Source: Akebia trifoliata (taxonomy: Eukaryota > Streptophyta > Magnoliopsida > Ranunculales > Lardizabalaceae). Taken from it: DNA of 64,000 nt. Each line of letters starts with the position of its first letter. The first letter of the stretch is position 1. The notes under the pieces were generated by a model that saw nothing but the letters and a program-made list of their open reading frames with translations, searched no databases and was not told the origin of the DNA. The stretch spans positions 18,029,288-18,093,287 of the forward strand of contig CM030717.1 in assembly GCA_017979445.1 (NCBI GenBank), given 5' to 3'. Below, one piece after another: positions 11,684 through 23,235 of the stretch. The position numbers and the translations under genes are program-made.

Positions 11684-14585
11684 TTCCCAGACCCCAGGAC
11701 AGGGTTTGAAATCTAACCTAGGAGGAGATACACATTTCGGACGAGGTATTGGAAGGTACAATCTTAATTTTTAATGTTAAGATTCGAGTTTTGTTTGATA
11801 TCGGTTCCTCTAGATTATACATTTTAAATGAGATTGCACGATTACTAGACTTATAAATTTCTAACACAGGCTGGGTAATGAAACTATTTACTCCGTTGGG
11901 AGATTGACAGATAGTCCAGAAACTATGTCGAAACTATATAATTAGGATAGAGGACCAGGAGATGATTATCGACCTTATGACATTAGATTGTTGTGACTTC
12001 GATGTCATCTTGGGGATAGATTGGCTAGTATAAAACCATGCCCATGTCGACTACTTAGTGAGATCAGTTGTCTTTAGAAGGTTCGGATATCGGAGAGTCA
12101 AGGTTCAAGGATCTAGGTATAGAAGAGACGATCTTTAGTATAACCAGTTGGCGACTTTGAGGAGAGATGTGGGCGAATATGGTAGAGGTAGTCAAGGAGT
12201 TTGTGGATATGTTTCTAGAAGAATTATCGGGTTTGCAGCCATGTCGAGAGATATAATTCTCGATTGACTGGATGCCAGGTACGTGACCTATTTCTATATC
12301 ATCGTACCGAATGGCCTAGGTAGAAACTCGAGAGTTGAAAACGTAGATTGATGAGCTTACGCGCTTGGGATTTATTCGATCGATTTCCTCACCCTGAGGA
12401 GCACCGATTTTATTTGTCAAGAAGAAGGATGGGTCACTTTGATTATGTATCAACTATCTGAAACTAAATCAAGTAACCATCAAGAATAAGTACCCCCTTT
12501 CACGCATCGATGATCTGTTTGATCATTAGTTGAGAATTCGAGTACCATCAATTAAGAATCCAGGAGGTAGATCTTTCGAAGATCGCCTTTTGGACTAGGC
12601 TAGGACACTTTGAGTATCTAGTGATGCCTTTCGATCTGACGAATGTACCGATAACATTTATGGATCTTATGCATAAGGTATTTTGGGAGCACCTTGAAAA
12701 TTTTGTCATTGTATTCATAGATGACACCTGATCTATTCTAAGTGGAGGGAGGACCATGAGAGATACCATAGAGTCACACTATAGATTTTACGAGAACATA
12801 AGCTATATACCACGTTCAGCAAGTGTGAGTTTCAGTAGATGAAATTCCTAGCGCACATGGTGTCTAATGAAGAGATAGTAGCAGACCCTTCCAAAGTTGA
12901 AGCCATGCTTACATGGAAACAATTGAAAATAGTGACAAATATCAGAAGTTTCCTTGGGATAGTAGGCTATTATAGAAGATTTATTGAGGGATTCTCCACT
13001 CTTACAATACCATTGACAAGACAAGCGTAAAAGAACGTCCAGTTTGAGTGGGATGATAACTGCAAGACTGTATTTCAAGAATTGAAGAAAAGATTAATGA
13101 CCGCTCTGATTCTAGTATCTCTGATTTTAGGTGAAGGTTTGACGATTTTTACTGATGCCTCTAGGATTGGTTTGGGAGCTATATTAATGCAGTTTGAGGA
13201 GGTAGTAGCATACGCATCTAGGAAGTTGAAGAATCATGAGAAGAATTACCATGTTTATGATCTTGAGTTAGTTGTTATAGTGCTTGCACCACGCATTTGG
13301 AGACATTACCTATACAGAGAGAAGTTTGAAGTATTCTTCGATCATAAGAGCCTAAAGTACATATTCTCATAGCAAGAATTAAATATGAGATAACGACGTT
13401 GGATGGAATACCTCAAGATCTAAGACTTTACCCTTGAGTACCACCTGGGAAAGACCAATGTAGTTGTCAATGCGTTGAGTAGAACTATTGTAGCTCATAT
13501 GATGGTAAAAGAATGACAATTGCTAGAATAAGCAACAGAAATAGTATTTGAGACTCTTAGGAAAAGATACTGATCATACATATATTTGGGTATATTGAGG
13601 ATCGAAAATGAGTTGATAGCACAAATTAGGGAAACCTAAAAAGAAGATGAAGATGTGGAAGAACATGAGTCAAAAGCTAAGGACCTGACTGACCTAGATT
13701 GGTCAAAATGATTAGATGAGGTTCTCAGATTCAAAGACAATATATGGACACCTCAAGACTCACAGTTGAGATCCGATATACTGGGTGAAGCATACCGTTC
13801 TCGATATTCTATCCACCCAGGAGGTACGAATATGTATAATGATTTGTGAAGAAATTTATGATTTTCGGGTATAAAGAAGGTAATTGCAGAATATGCAAGT
13901 AGATGTCTGACATGTCAACAAGTCAAAGTAGAATACCATAACCCAGTAAACTTACTCCAACCATTATCCATAACGGAATGGAAATGGGAGTATGTGACTA
14001 TGGACTTTATAGTAAGGTTACTGAGAGTCAATGACGGGTCTAATGACATATGGGTGATTATTGATCGATTGACGAATTCGACACACTTCATTCTGATTCG
14101 AGTTTTATTTGACATCAACAAACTGAGCCAGATATACATAGCTGAGATAGTCCGACTACATGGAGTGCTAGTTTCTATTGTGTCAAACAGGGATCCCAGA
14201 TTTACTTCTTGATTTTGGGAGAGTCTACACAAAATCATGGATACTCAGTTGAACTTTAGTATGGCTTTGCATCCATAGTCTGATGGACAGTTTGAGGGAA
14301 TTATTCAAATTTTAGAAGACATGCTGCGAGCATGTGTTTTGGATTTTGGAGGAGGTTTGAAGCGTTACTTACCGTTCGTTGAGTTCTCCTATAATAACAG
14401 TTTTCAAGCAAGTATCAACATGGCACCATTTGAGGTTTTATACTATAGGTCGTGTCGATCACTAACATGTTGGATGCCACGATGTTGGGACCCAAGATTG
14501 TTGAGAAAACTACTAAGACAGTGCGTGTTATACGGGATAGACTAAAAACTGCTTAGAGTATATAGAAAAGTTATGTAAACAAGCA
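11684..14585 (+). pseudogene. Element G: decayed Ty3/gypsy protease-RT-RNase H-integrase
   Basis: Plus-strand pol remnant in shifting frames with many stops. Protease at about 11740-12060: VLFDIGSS, then DFDVILGIDWL, a signature common in Tekay/Del-type elements. RT at about 12200-12900: FVKKKDGS, then FIDD followed immediately by a stop (near 12717-12732). The RT tail and connection are open at 12839-13030 (RSFLGIVGYYRRFIEGF). RNase H at 13082-13372 has FTDAS and YHVYDLEL. Integrase at 13790-14560 has the zinc region (HPGG...CLTCQQ), MDFI, SNRDPRF and ISMAPFEVLY-like parts. The coding match ends abruptly near KSYVNKQ (about 14585), before the integrase tail. Gag and the 5' end are missing at the junction with copy E. 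The Tekay/Del assignment is tentative. Confidence 0.8.
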
Positions 14586-15377
14586 GTACAGAACTTTAAT
14601 TCCACTATTCCAGCATTGTGTATTATGTATCTGTTGCTCTATTTTGAATTATAAACTGAAAAGCATGTATACTATTTCAATGTTATTAATTAGATTTGTA
14701 TAAAAATGAAAATGTATAGTAAGTACTGATGATTGATGTTATGTGAATCTTTAAAATATTTAGTTGTTCATCCTTGACTATATGTACTAGTTAATCCTAG
14801 TTTATTTTGTAAAGTTTTGCACGTATTAAAATGATTCAGTATGCTTACTCGTTCATGTTAGGTGAGATTATTAGTAGGAATTATTTGTGAACCTATTAGG
14901 TAACCATTGTTACTCACCCTTTCCTTCCATTTTTTTTTGTTCTAGAACCTATAGTTAGTGAGGCAGGTGTAGAACCGACAAACGAGGAGCATTTGATTGG
15001 TCAAATCGACGATCAAAATCCGTTACCTGGTGACTATTGGACTACTTATACTAGAAGTCAGTTTGTCCTGGAGGTGTGTATATTTTTTGGGTTGAGTGAT
15101 AGGTTCATGGTCGAATAAGGATATTTATGTAATCCTGTATATTTCCTCCCTTGTGTAACTCTGATCTAACTCTACATTGTTCGAAATTCACTATCTTCCG
15201 CTGCTTGCATATTTTTTGTATATATATATATACATGATTTATTGTATATTGGTTTATTAGGTTTTCGAGTGCCTTGGAACGTTAATATAAATAAAGGAAA
15301 ACATTTCAAAATTTTGATATGCCACCTAGTACTTCAATATTTGACCTTGGGATTTGTGTTAACGTTTGGCAAGACAC
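14586..15377 (+). other. non-coding stretch after G, left flank of M
   Basis: AT-rich sequence without a supported gene. Part may be the 3' region or LTR of G, but no partner copy exists in the window to test that. A short (TA)n run lies around 15219-15233. It ends with gacac at 15373-15377, where M begins. Confidence 0.4.
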
Positions 15378-17182
15378 TTTTTCAAGGTAAGATCTGGCAA
15401 TTTCATTGTTGTCCTGCCAAAACTTAGCAAACTTGTACGCCCTTGGACACTGTCCCTGATATCCTGAAACAATAGTATGAGGAGTTAAAGGTTGTTGGCC
15501 AGTAATAAGTTCAAAAGGACTCTTGTTGGATGAAGAGCTCTTCTGAAGGTTGAAACAGAACTGTGCGACATCAAGTAGATTCGCCCAATCCTTTTGGTTG
15601 GCAGTGACAAAATGCCTAAGGTATTCCTCCAACATGGCATTAAATCTTTCAGTCTGCCCATCTGTCTGTGGATGTCCACTGGTCGAAAAGTCAAGCTGAG
15701 ACCCAAGTAATCTGAACAATTCGGTCCAGAATCTCCCGGTAAATCTTGAATCTCTGTCGCTGACAATGTTCTTGGGCACACCCCAATACTTGATGACATG
15801 CTTGAGGAACAAGTGCGCTGTTTCTTCTGCTGAGCAATATGTCGAGGTCGGTATAAATGTAGCATATTTGGAGAAACGATCCACAACCACAAGGATGGAT
15901 CCATACTCCGCAACCTTCGGCAAACCTGTGACAAAGTCCATAGAAACACTTTCCCAGGGCCTTTGGGGGACTGGAAGCGGTTCCAGCAGCCCAATAGGTT
16001 TGTCGCGCTCGATCTTGTCTTGCTGGCAAATGAGGCAGGTCCTCACATAGTCTAACACATCATCACGGATGTTCGGCCAGTAGTATCCTCGCTCTAAGAG
16101 AGCTAATGTGCGGCGCCAGCCCGGATGGCCAGCCCATGGAGTGTCATGACACTCCCTCATCAGTTCTCGTCTTAGCCCGTCCGCACGTGGAACAAACATG
16201 CGGCTCTTGGTGGTATATAACAACCCATCCCGAAGCCAGAAACGGCGTGCCTTCCCCTTCTGCACCATATCCACTATGGCCTTCGCCTGGGGATCACTGT
16301 TCAAACCATTCTGAATTCTCTGCTGTAAAGTGCTGGTAACTTGAGAAACTTGTCGCTGAAGTGCTGCTAGCTCTGCTTTGCGACTCAAGGCATCGGCCAC
16401 GTTATTGTTCTTTCCTGGCTTGTAATCCAAGGCCAAGTCGAACTCTGCGAGGAATTCTTGCCAACGAGCCTGTTTCGGTGTCAACTTCTTCTGAGTCAGG
16501 AAATGGCTCACAGCCACATTATCAGTCTTCACATGAACTTGTGACCCCAACAGATAATGTCTCCAAACTCTCAAACAGTGGACGACGGCTAACAACTCTT
16601 TCTCCTGTGCGGTATAGCGTCTCTCAGCATCATTGAGCTTCCGACTTTCATAAGCAAGCGGATGCCCATCCTGTAACAACACTCCTCCAATAGCAAAGTC
16701 AGATGCATCTGTCTGAACTTCAAACGGCTTGGTGATGTCGGGTAGAGCTAAGACTGGGTCTTGCATAACAGCAAGCTTGAGGTCTTCAAACGTCTCATTA
16801 CACTTGTCCGACCAGGACCAAGTGTGATCTTTCTTCAACAGGTCTGTGAGAGGTGCGGCTCTTTTGGAATAACCTTGGACGAAACGCCTATAATAGTTCA
16901 CAAGACCGAGGAATGACCTGAGTTCTGTGACAGTAGAAGGGGTTTTCCATTCATCAATAGCTCGCACTTTCTCCATGTCCATCCGGATCTGTCCATTACC
17001 CACAACATGGCCAAGAAACATAATCTGCTCTTGAGCGAATGAACACTTCTCTAGCTTGACATACAACTGATTGTCCCGAAGCACTTGGAATACCTTGCGT
17101 AAATGTTGAACGTGCTCTTCTAAGGTAGAACTGTATATCACAATGTCATCGAGATATACCACAACAAACTTGTCGAGGTATG
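15378..17182 (-). pseudogene. Element M, inverted part: chromovirus RT-RNase H-integrase core
   Basis: About 600 uninterrupted codons on the minus strand, GC-richer than all neighbours. Numbering from the Met at 17162: RT active site YLDD (3-6), [10 protein letters not shown] (89-98), RNase H with TDAS (Asp152), Glu189, Asp214 and VADALS (Asp257), integrase zinc site H339, H346, C376, C379, and catalytic D409, D469 and E505. The frame also extends upstream into PYLDKFVVV before breaking at about 17180. The RT N-terminal half, protease and gag are absent. The last element-derived residues are SYLEK (near 15378); the following 24 codons to 15306 are flanking DNA. The missing integrase tail lies on the opposite strand from 17180. 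The lack of stops implies a recent arrival or recent donor. Confidence 0.9.
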
Positions 17183-17530
17183 GTCTCCTACAAGCTGAAG
17201 TTACCGCACTGGTTACGCAACATCCACCCTGTCTTCCATGCCAGCTGTCTCAAGCCATTCCATGCAGATCCAGCAGATCCAGCACGCAGCATTCCAACAC
17301 GTTCACCTTCTCGTTCAACAATCCAGCCGGAACGTGTTGTCGACCAAGTTCTCGCCGAGTGTCAAGTCAGCAGCAGTTCAAGCAAGCAGCAGCACATGGA
17401 GTACTTTGTCACTTGGAAGAACTTGCCAGAATGTGAAGCCACCTGGGAAAGAGCAGAGAACCTACAACCATTCAAGCAGAAGATTGAAGAGTTTGTCAGG
17501 GACAATGCGACGAGGACGTCTGCAGAATAG
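17180..17530 (+). pseudogene. Element M: integrase C-terminal tail and chromodomain
   Basis: Open frame of 116 codons on the plus strand. Residues 5-27 (KLKLPHW...[12 protein letters not shown]) are the conserved GPY/F-adjacent end of a Ty3/gypsy integrase. Residues 74-100 (EYFVTWKNLPECEATWERAE) are a chromodomain, which tethers chromovirus integrases to chromatin. The natural stop is TAG at 17528-17530. It is in opposite orientation to the integrase core at 15378-17182, and roughly 50-60 residues expected between the two are missing. The junction falls within 'gtatgg', where both partners could share a few bases. The Met at 17180 is not a real start. Confidence 0.85.
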
Positions 17531-17541
17531 GTGGGGGAGAC
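17531..17541 (+). other. polypurine tract of element M
   Basis: The sequence gtgggggagac sits between the chromodomain stop codon and the LTR start, the expected place for the plus-strand DNA primer. Confidence 0.75.
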
Positions 17542-18122
17542 TGTAACGGCCATGTACTCTGACACCTAGAGTTAGGTGTAGCTCGCCCCGGAGTCACCCG
17601 GGAGCCCCTATGTAACACTATGTAAGGCTCGTTATGAAGCCATGTCAGCCCCGTACCAGGGCATATCTGTTAGCTTAGGGTACGTATCAGCCCCGTGCCA
17701 GGGCATCCTTGTTAGCTTAGTGGCATTTTAGTAATAAGGGAGTATGACCGGCCTCTACTTTTGATGTTCCCTTCTGGAAATCTAGTAAAGACTTAGCATA
17801 CACTTTGTAGGAAGGGTGTCAGTGCTGTCCCAATCCCCGGCCTACACCCACGTTGTTGAAGCCCTTGAAGCCCAGCTCCGTGGAGGTCCCGCGTGTCATA
17901 GGATCATCAATTGCTTGTAACGCATCTATTTGCTTTTATACCGCGTTACACCGTGTAATCAATATTATATCAACAAAGTTGCCTTCGGGCTTTATCTCGT
18001 GTTGCCTCGTTTACTTGTTTGCTAGCTACGTGTGTGTGGTGTACGATCATTTTACAGGCTTGCAAGTGGATTTGACCCCCTTGCGCCGCACGACCCCGCT
18101 TCGAAAGAATAGGGCCGTGACA
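17542..18122 (+). repeat. 3' LTR of element M
   Basis: 581 bp from TGTAACGGCC to GGGCCGTGACA, with near-perfect terminal inverted repeats. An internal near-direct repeat ('cagccccgtaccagggcat' and 'cagccccgtgccagggcat') lies at about 17648-17706. No second copy exists in the window, so the 5' LTR is lost. It is followed by gtgtc (18123-18127). Confidence 0.8.
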
Positions 18123-19311
18123 GTGTCCCATCTGCACTCTCAGAATTTTAATAAATTTTTTTTTATCCAAAATTGAGCATACAATGTCATATGATTGTAA
18201 AGCATATTCGATACAATATTATCTCGAACTAATAATTTTACGTAGGTTCACATTTCAACAGTGAATAAATCATTTTTTATCCGAATCGATTGAAATCAAT
18301 TTTCAGTGAAAGTTAACTATCTAACTTTTTAAATATCTATTTTTTTTCATGAAGGATGAAATCATTTGTTATATCAGCTCTTTAAAGAAAAAAAAACCTA
18401 TAAACAAAGGAACAAAATTTTGATTTTGAAGATGAGCAAAATTTCTTCACTAAAAATAATAAACGTAATATTTTTAACCTAGACCTTTTTTGAGAGTTGA
18501 TAATATGAGATTCAAATATAATATAATTGGATTCATGTCAATTACAATCCGGAAGAAGGTTTGGTGAAAATTCTTCCCAAATCAGTCTAGATTTATATGA
18601 ATATGTATATATATTACTATTTTACCTCATTCTAATGGTACTAATTCCATATTTTGTCAATTCCAAGACAATGTTGAATATCGGATCGATTTACCATTGA
18701 AGACTAATGAAAACTCTGGTAAAGTTGCTCAACCGCAAGTGTCTCGACAAAACCTTCCAATGTGTGTACACAAATCTCAAAAGGTAATGAGACCACCCAA
18801 GACCTTTTTCCAATATGTACATGAGTGATAGATCGATCCATAATGATTCGAAAAACTCATTTTTCGACCTATTATTTCATCGAACTTTTTAAGAACCGAA
18901 AATGACCATAGAGGGACATTAGAGATTTGACCACCCTAAACCCATTTCTGTCATTGATGTTTTAATGGTGGCATTATATATGTAATATCTAGCACACCTT
19001 CGAACCATTGACACCGACCTTCCCGAAAACTTGATTTGACCCGAAAAGATAAAAAGGGTATTTTGATAATTTCACCTATTTATTCCATGGTCCAATCCTT
19101 GATAGTAGTTTGGGGATGTTCTACATAGTAAGATCTATCATCGAACGGCATACTAAACAGAGTTACTGTTTGAAAATTATAGCAAAAATACTCCCCAATG
19201 ATATTTTTGTAATTTACCTGATAACACTATTCACCAAAACCAATAATACCAACAGCAACAACCATTTAGAACTGGCATGAAACTTTTAAAACCCACTTTT
19301 ATCGATATAAC
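18123..19311. other. unassigned AT-rich sequence
   Basis: No supported gene. It is AT-rich with no open frame of useful length and no motif I recognise. It may be LTR or intergenic sequence between M and the copia element F. Confidence 0.4.
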
Positions 19312-20282
19312 TGTTGAGAGTGTAAAAAAGGGATTTTTGAGTTATTTCTCTCATGGTTCTTCCCCTAGAGAAATCCTACACCTCATTTCCATTTTCCCAT
19401 GCTTTCTCTAAGCTTGAATAGGTTCTATACTCAATTGAACAACCTTCAACCCAAGCTTCTTCAATGGTGAACCTCTTCATCCAACAACATCCTTGCTTAT
19501 GCACACATTGGTGAATCCAAAGAAGCTTGGAACATTTATTTGAAGCAAGGAATACATCAAGATGAAGATGTCTCTCTCAAGGACATGAAGAACTCAAAGC
19601 AACATCTTGGTAGATCAATCTATTGAGTCTAGTCTTTGTAAGTAATTTTTTGTTAGATTTCTTTTTCTTTATCAAAAAAGGAGTTTCTTGATTTCATCCC
19701 AAAACCAAGCTCTTGAGAAGAGTTGAGGACTTTCTTCAAGAGAACAAGGTTCTATGTTTTCCAAAGAACAAAATTTAGAGTTTGAATGAGGTGATACGTC
19801 ATTTGAACAAATCAGTTTAGGGATTCTACCAACAGAAAAATTACATTTCGAGAGAAAGTCATTCTCTTGATCTTAACGTTAGAATTTGTCCTAGGCTTAA
19901 AAAATTATGTGTAAGGTTTCAAGGTAAACCATAAACCTACATTTTGATAGTGGAATGCAAGACTCGAGAATAGGGTACTTGGTAGTGGATGTAGGCAAAT
20001 TGTCGAACCACTATAAATCTTGTGTCTTTTTTACGATTATGCATTATGCCTGAATTTACATGAATACCATGACATGAACATCCAATATTAGATAAATTGT
20101 CTACTTTATGAGTATGTGTAATATACCATGCCTTAACTTAAATTAAGTAGATCGTGTGCATCTCCATCATCGTAGCATAATCGAAACATAATCTAACTTC
20201 GAGGGATGATATTAAAATATAAATTTTAATTTACCTATTCACCCCCTCTAGGTTTAAACACAGTACTAAACCCGTAATTTCA
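19312..20282 (+). repeat. 5' LTR of copia element F
   Basis: The right end is secure: LTR sequence ends in CA at 20282, two bases before a copia-type primer site. The left end is chosen at TGTTGAGAGTG (19312) because copia LTRs often start TGTTG and the length (971 bp) is reasonable. No second LTR is available to confirm it. Confidence 0.5.
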
Positions 20283-20284
20283 AT

Positions 20285-20299
20285 TGGTATTAGAGCAGG
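20285..20299 (+). other. primer-binding site of element F (tRNA-iMet type)
   Basis: TGGTATTAGAGCAGG, two bases after the LTR end. It differs by one base in the core from the usual copia site TGGTATCAGAGC, which pairs with initiator tRNA-Met. Confidence 0.8.
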
Positions 20300-20369
20300 T
20301 TGCTCTAGAAGGGTCTAACAACCTTGAGCTGATCCTATCGACTTTGAATCCCGTCTAAATTCAAGAAAT

Positions 20370-22690
20370 GGATTTCTACTTGACCTCCCATGTTTGATGG
20401 TGTAATATACGCGTTCTAGAAAAATAAAATGATGATATATATCAACTCCCTAAGTAGGGATGTATAGAACATGATAGAGGAAGGTTGGAAACCTTCTGTG
20501 GACACCATAGAAGTTAATGGTGTCTCCACTACTGTTCTGAGATCATCAAAGAACTAGTCCGAATAAGATAAGATTGATAGTAGTAATAACTTCAAAGTAC
20601 TTAATGTTATAACTAGTCTTATCTCTGATGATGAATATCAAAGGATATGCACGTGTATGTCGGCCAAACAAGCTTGGAAAATTGTAGAGGCTGCGCACAA
20701 AAGAACTAGTATTGTTAAGAAGTCCAAACTCCAACTCCTCAAAACTAAATTTGAAACAATAAGATGGAGGAGAGCGAAACTGTCTAGGAATTCTATGCAC
20801 GGTTAAGTGACGTATGCAATTCCATATTTTATGTGGGAGAGTATGTCCCAAAGGGTAGAATTTGTGTCAAAATTCTTAGATCCCTACCCAAGAGGTTCAC
20901 CTCTAAAGTTACCTCAATCGAAGAATATCGAGATGTGAAGACAATGACAATTGAAGAATTCATGGGTTCACTCATAACCTTTGAACTCCATCTTGAAGGT
21001 TCTCCCTCTAAAGGGAAGACATCGGTCCTTAAGACCTCCTCGTCCAAGGCTCCATCTAAACGGTCATCTCGTCATTCTATCGAATCCTCCTACCAAGATA
21101 AAAATAAAATCACTTTTGAAGAAGAGGACAAGAGTGACCTTGAAGAAGAGGACTTGGCCCTGCTTGCCTCAAAATTTAATAAATAATTCAAGAGGAAAGG
21201 ATCCCATAACACTGGTAGAAAGAGCTGTCTTGTAGATAGACGACCAACAATAAGAAAATACTCATCTAAATCCGAAGAAGACACCGAGTGCTTCAATTGT
21301 GGCGAAAAAGGTCATTATTCCACCGTTTGTCCCTTTAAGCCAAAATCTAAAGGTCCTCAAAGACCTAAGTCTAAGGGAAATACCATGGCTACAAAAACCA
21401 TACGGGATGACGACTCAGATGAGTTGGAAAATGAGGACCAAAGATCATCGAACTCTGAAAACTATATAAAACCCTTTGAATCCTTATGGCCTCTACCACA
21501 GTCTCTATCACAGATGATGATGAAATTGAAGAAGGACTAGATTCTAAAAATTAGAATCATCCTCAAGATGCATTTTCCTCTGATGAGAAAAGAGAAAATG
21601 TGGATGATGATGAACTCTAGCTTTAGTCAGCATTTGATCGACTATTCATTAGTTATGTAAAACTGACCAAGAAACGTGATTAAGAAAAACTCAAAAAAGA
21701 ACAGTGGCATGCTGAATATGATCAATTCAGTGAGGAAAAACACTTCCTAGGACTTCAATTAAAAGACATTAAAATTCAACTTGCAATAGCCTTAAAGAGA
21801 CAGTCTAGCATGTTCTCTGTATTTGAGACAACCTTGAATGAGAAGGATGAGATGTTAAAAAATCTTCAACAATTCAAGAACCTTCTTATTATGACTAACT
21901 CCACTATAACCCATAAAAACTTAGAATTAGCAAACCTTTGTGATGAAAATAAAGTTCTTAAGTTTGACATCAATGAACTGCAAAAATAAAATGTTAGACT
22001 TGAGCATAACTACACTCACGGAAGTTTAGAGCTACAAAACATTTTATGAGTTCAAAAACCCTATGGGGATAAAAGAGACTTGGGCTATGATAGGTATACT
22101 TCTACATCATCTCCATCTCCTATTGTATTTGCTCATGGAGAATCATCAAATACTAAGAAAAACTTCAAGAAAATCATCACATGCAACTTCTTTGGTGGAA
22201 TGGGTCACATGAAATTTGAGTGCATCGAATTCAAGATCATCTACCAAACAACCTCACAGGCCCCTATTGGCTAATCCTTATCGGTTGAAAAGATGAAGCA
22301 TGTTAAAGGGAAGTCTCTTCTGTAAAACAAAGTTAAACATACTCAAAAAGAGGAGTCTCCAAAGTAGAAGGGAGTGAAGAATTCATCACCTCCCAATTAG
22401 AATAACAATATTAGGGAATTCTTCAAACAGATTGCTCACCTAAACTTTAAAACGAAAAAACTTACTGAATCAGGTAGAGGCAATCAATGTACGAGAAGGT
22501 ATCGAAAAAAAATATCACTTTCAAGATCACCTAAGAAGAACTCACCTGTCCAAGAGAAAGTTGAGCCGAAAAGGAAAATTCCTTCCCCTCTTAAACGTAA
22601 TCCTCAACCCCCCAAAACAATTCTACAATGAAAAGTCGAAAACGGGGACAACAAGTGTCTTGTAATTCACACAACTCTTAAGGCAATAAA
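20370..22690 (+). pseudogene. Element F: SIRE/Maximus-like copia gag, decayed
   Basis: Plus-strand gag in broken frames. It begins with PPMFDGV and a 'MMIYINSLSR' segment around 20395-20460. The best open part is 20833-21186, which carries the UBN2-like gag core (ILRSLPKRF, SIEE, TIEEFMGSL) and ends in an acidic stretch. A CCHC zinc knuckle, CFNCGEKGHYSTVC, is intact at 21289-21330. A second, CNFFGGMGHMKFEC at about 22181-22222, has Phe in place of the second Cys. The long coiled-coil-like middle (about 21640-22060) and two knuckles are features of the SIRE/Maximus lineage, known for long gag proteins. Several stops make it non-functional. Confidence 0.75.
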
Positions 22691-22694
22691 CTAT

Positions 22695-23235
22695 TTGTGA
22701 TGGTACCTTGATAGTGGTTGTTCCCAACATATGACGGGTGACCAAAGTCAATTTAGTCACATGGTTAACTTTGATAGAAGGTCAGTCACCTTTGATGATG
22801 GCAACACTACTATGATTATTGGGCGAGAAACTGTCAGTGGTCCTGGATTGCCCACAGTAGAAAATGTGTTATGCGTTGATAGTTTGAAACATAATCTTCT
22901 TAGCATATCCCAAATATGCGATAAAGACCACCAGGTGATTTTCAATCGTGAAGTTTGCAAGATCTCTACCCCATAGTAATGTTATTATGAGAGGTCTTCG
23001 AATTTCTGATAACTGTTCTATTATCGAAAACACAAGAGTAACCACCATCTCCTATGTGAGCAATATGGCACAAGTTGATGAAGTCCAGTTGTGGCACCAA
23101 TGACTCGGTCATGTTCATTACAAAAACTTGTTTCGTCTTACCTCAAAAGGCTTAGCTAGAGGATTACCCAAGTTGGGTAAGCAAGCAAGACACATATGTG
23201 GGAAGTGTCAAATTGGTAAATAAATTTGAAATACT
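22695..23235 (+). pseudogene. Element F: copia protease and pre-integrase, truncated
   Basis: The aspartic protease site WYLDSGCSQHMTGD starts at about 22698. An open frame at 22731-22976 continues through GRETVSGPG, VENVLCVDSLKHNLLSISQ and ends at a stop. The GAG-pre-integrase zinc region follows (QLWHQ, LGHVHYKNL, CGKCQIGK) at 23086-23220. The element is cut at 23235 by the insertion of Ogre-like copy C. The left target duplication would be atact (23231-23235), and the rest of F is not found in the window. Confidence 0.8.

Noticed and set aside
15485..16636. Several plus- and minus-strand ORFs (for example 15485-15994, 15766-16050, 16106-16339)
   Set aside because: Shadows of the GC-rich M polyprotein in other frames.
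15378..18122. Bacterial or vector contamination because of higher GC
   Set aside because: It encodes a plant-type chromovirus integrase with chromodomain and a typical LTR.
17853..18176. 107-codon plus-strand ORF over the M LTR end
   Set aside because: It lies inside the LTR and runs into flanking DNA; no domain.
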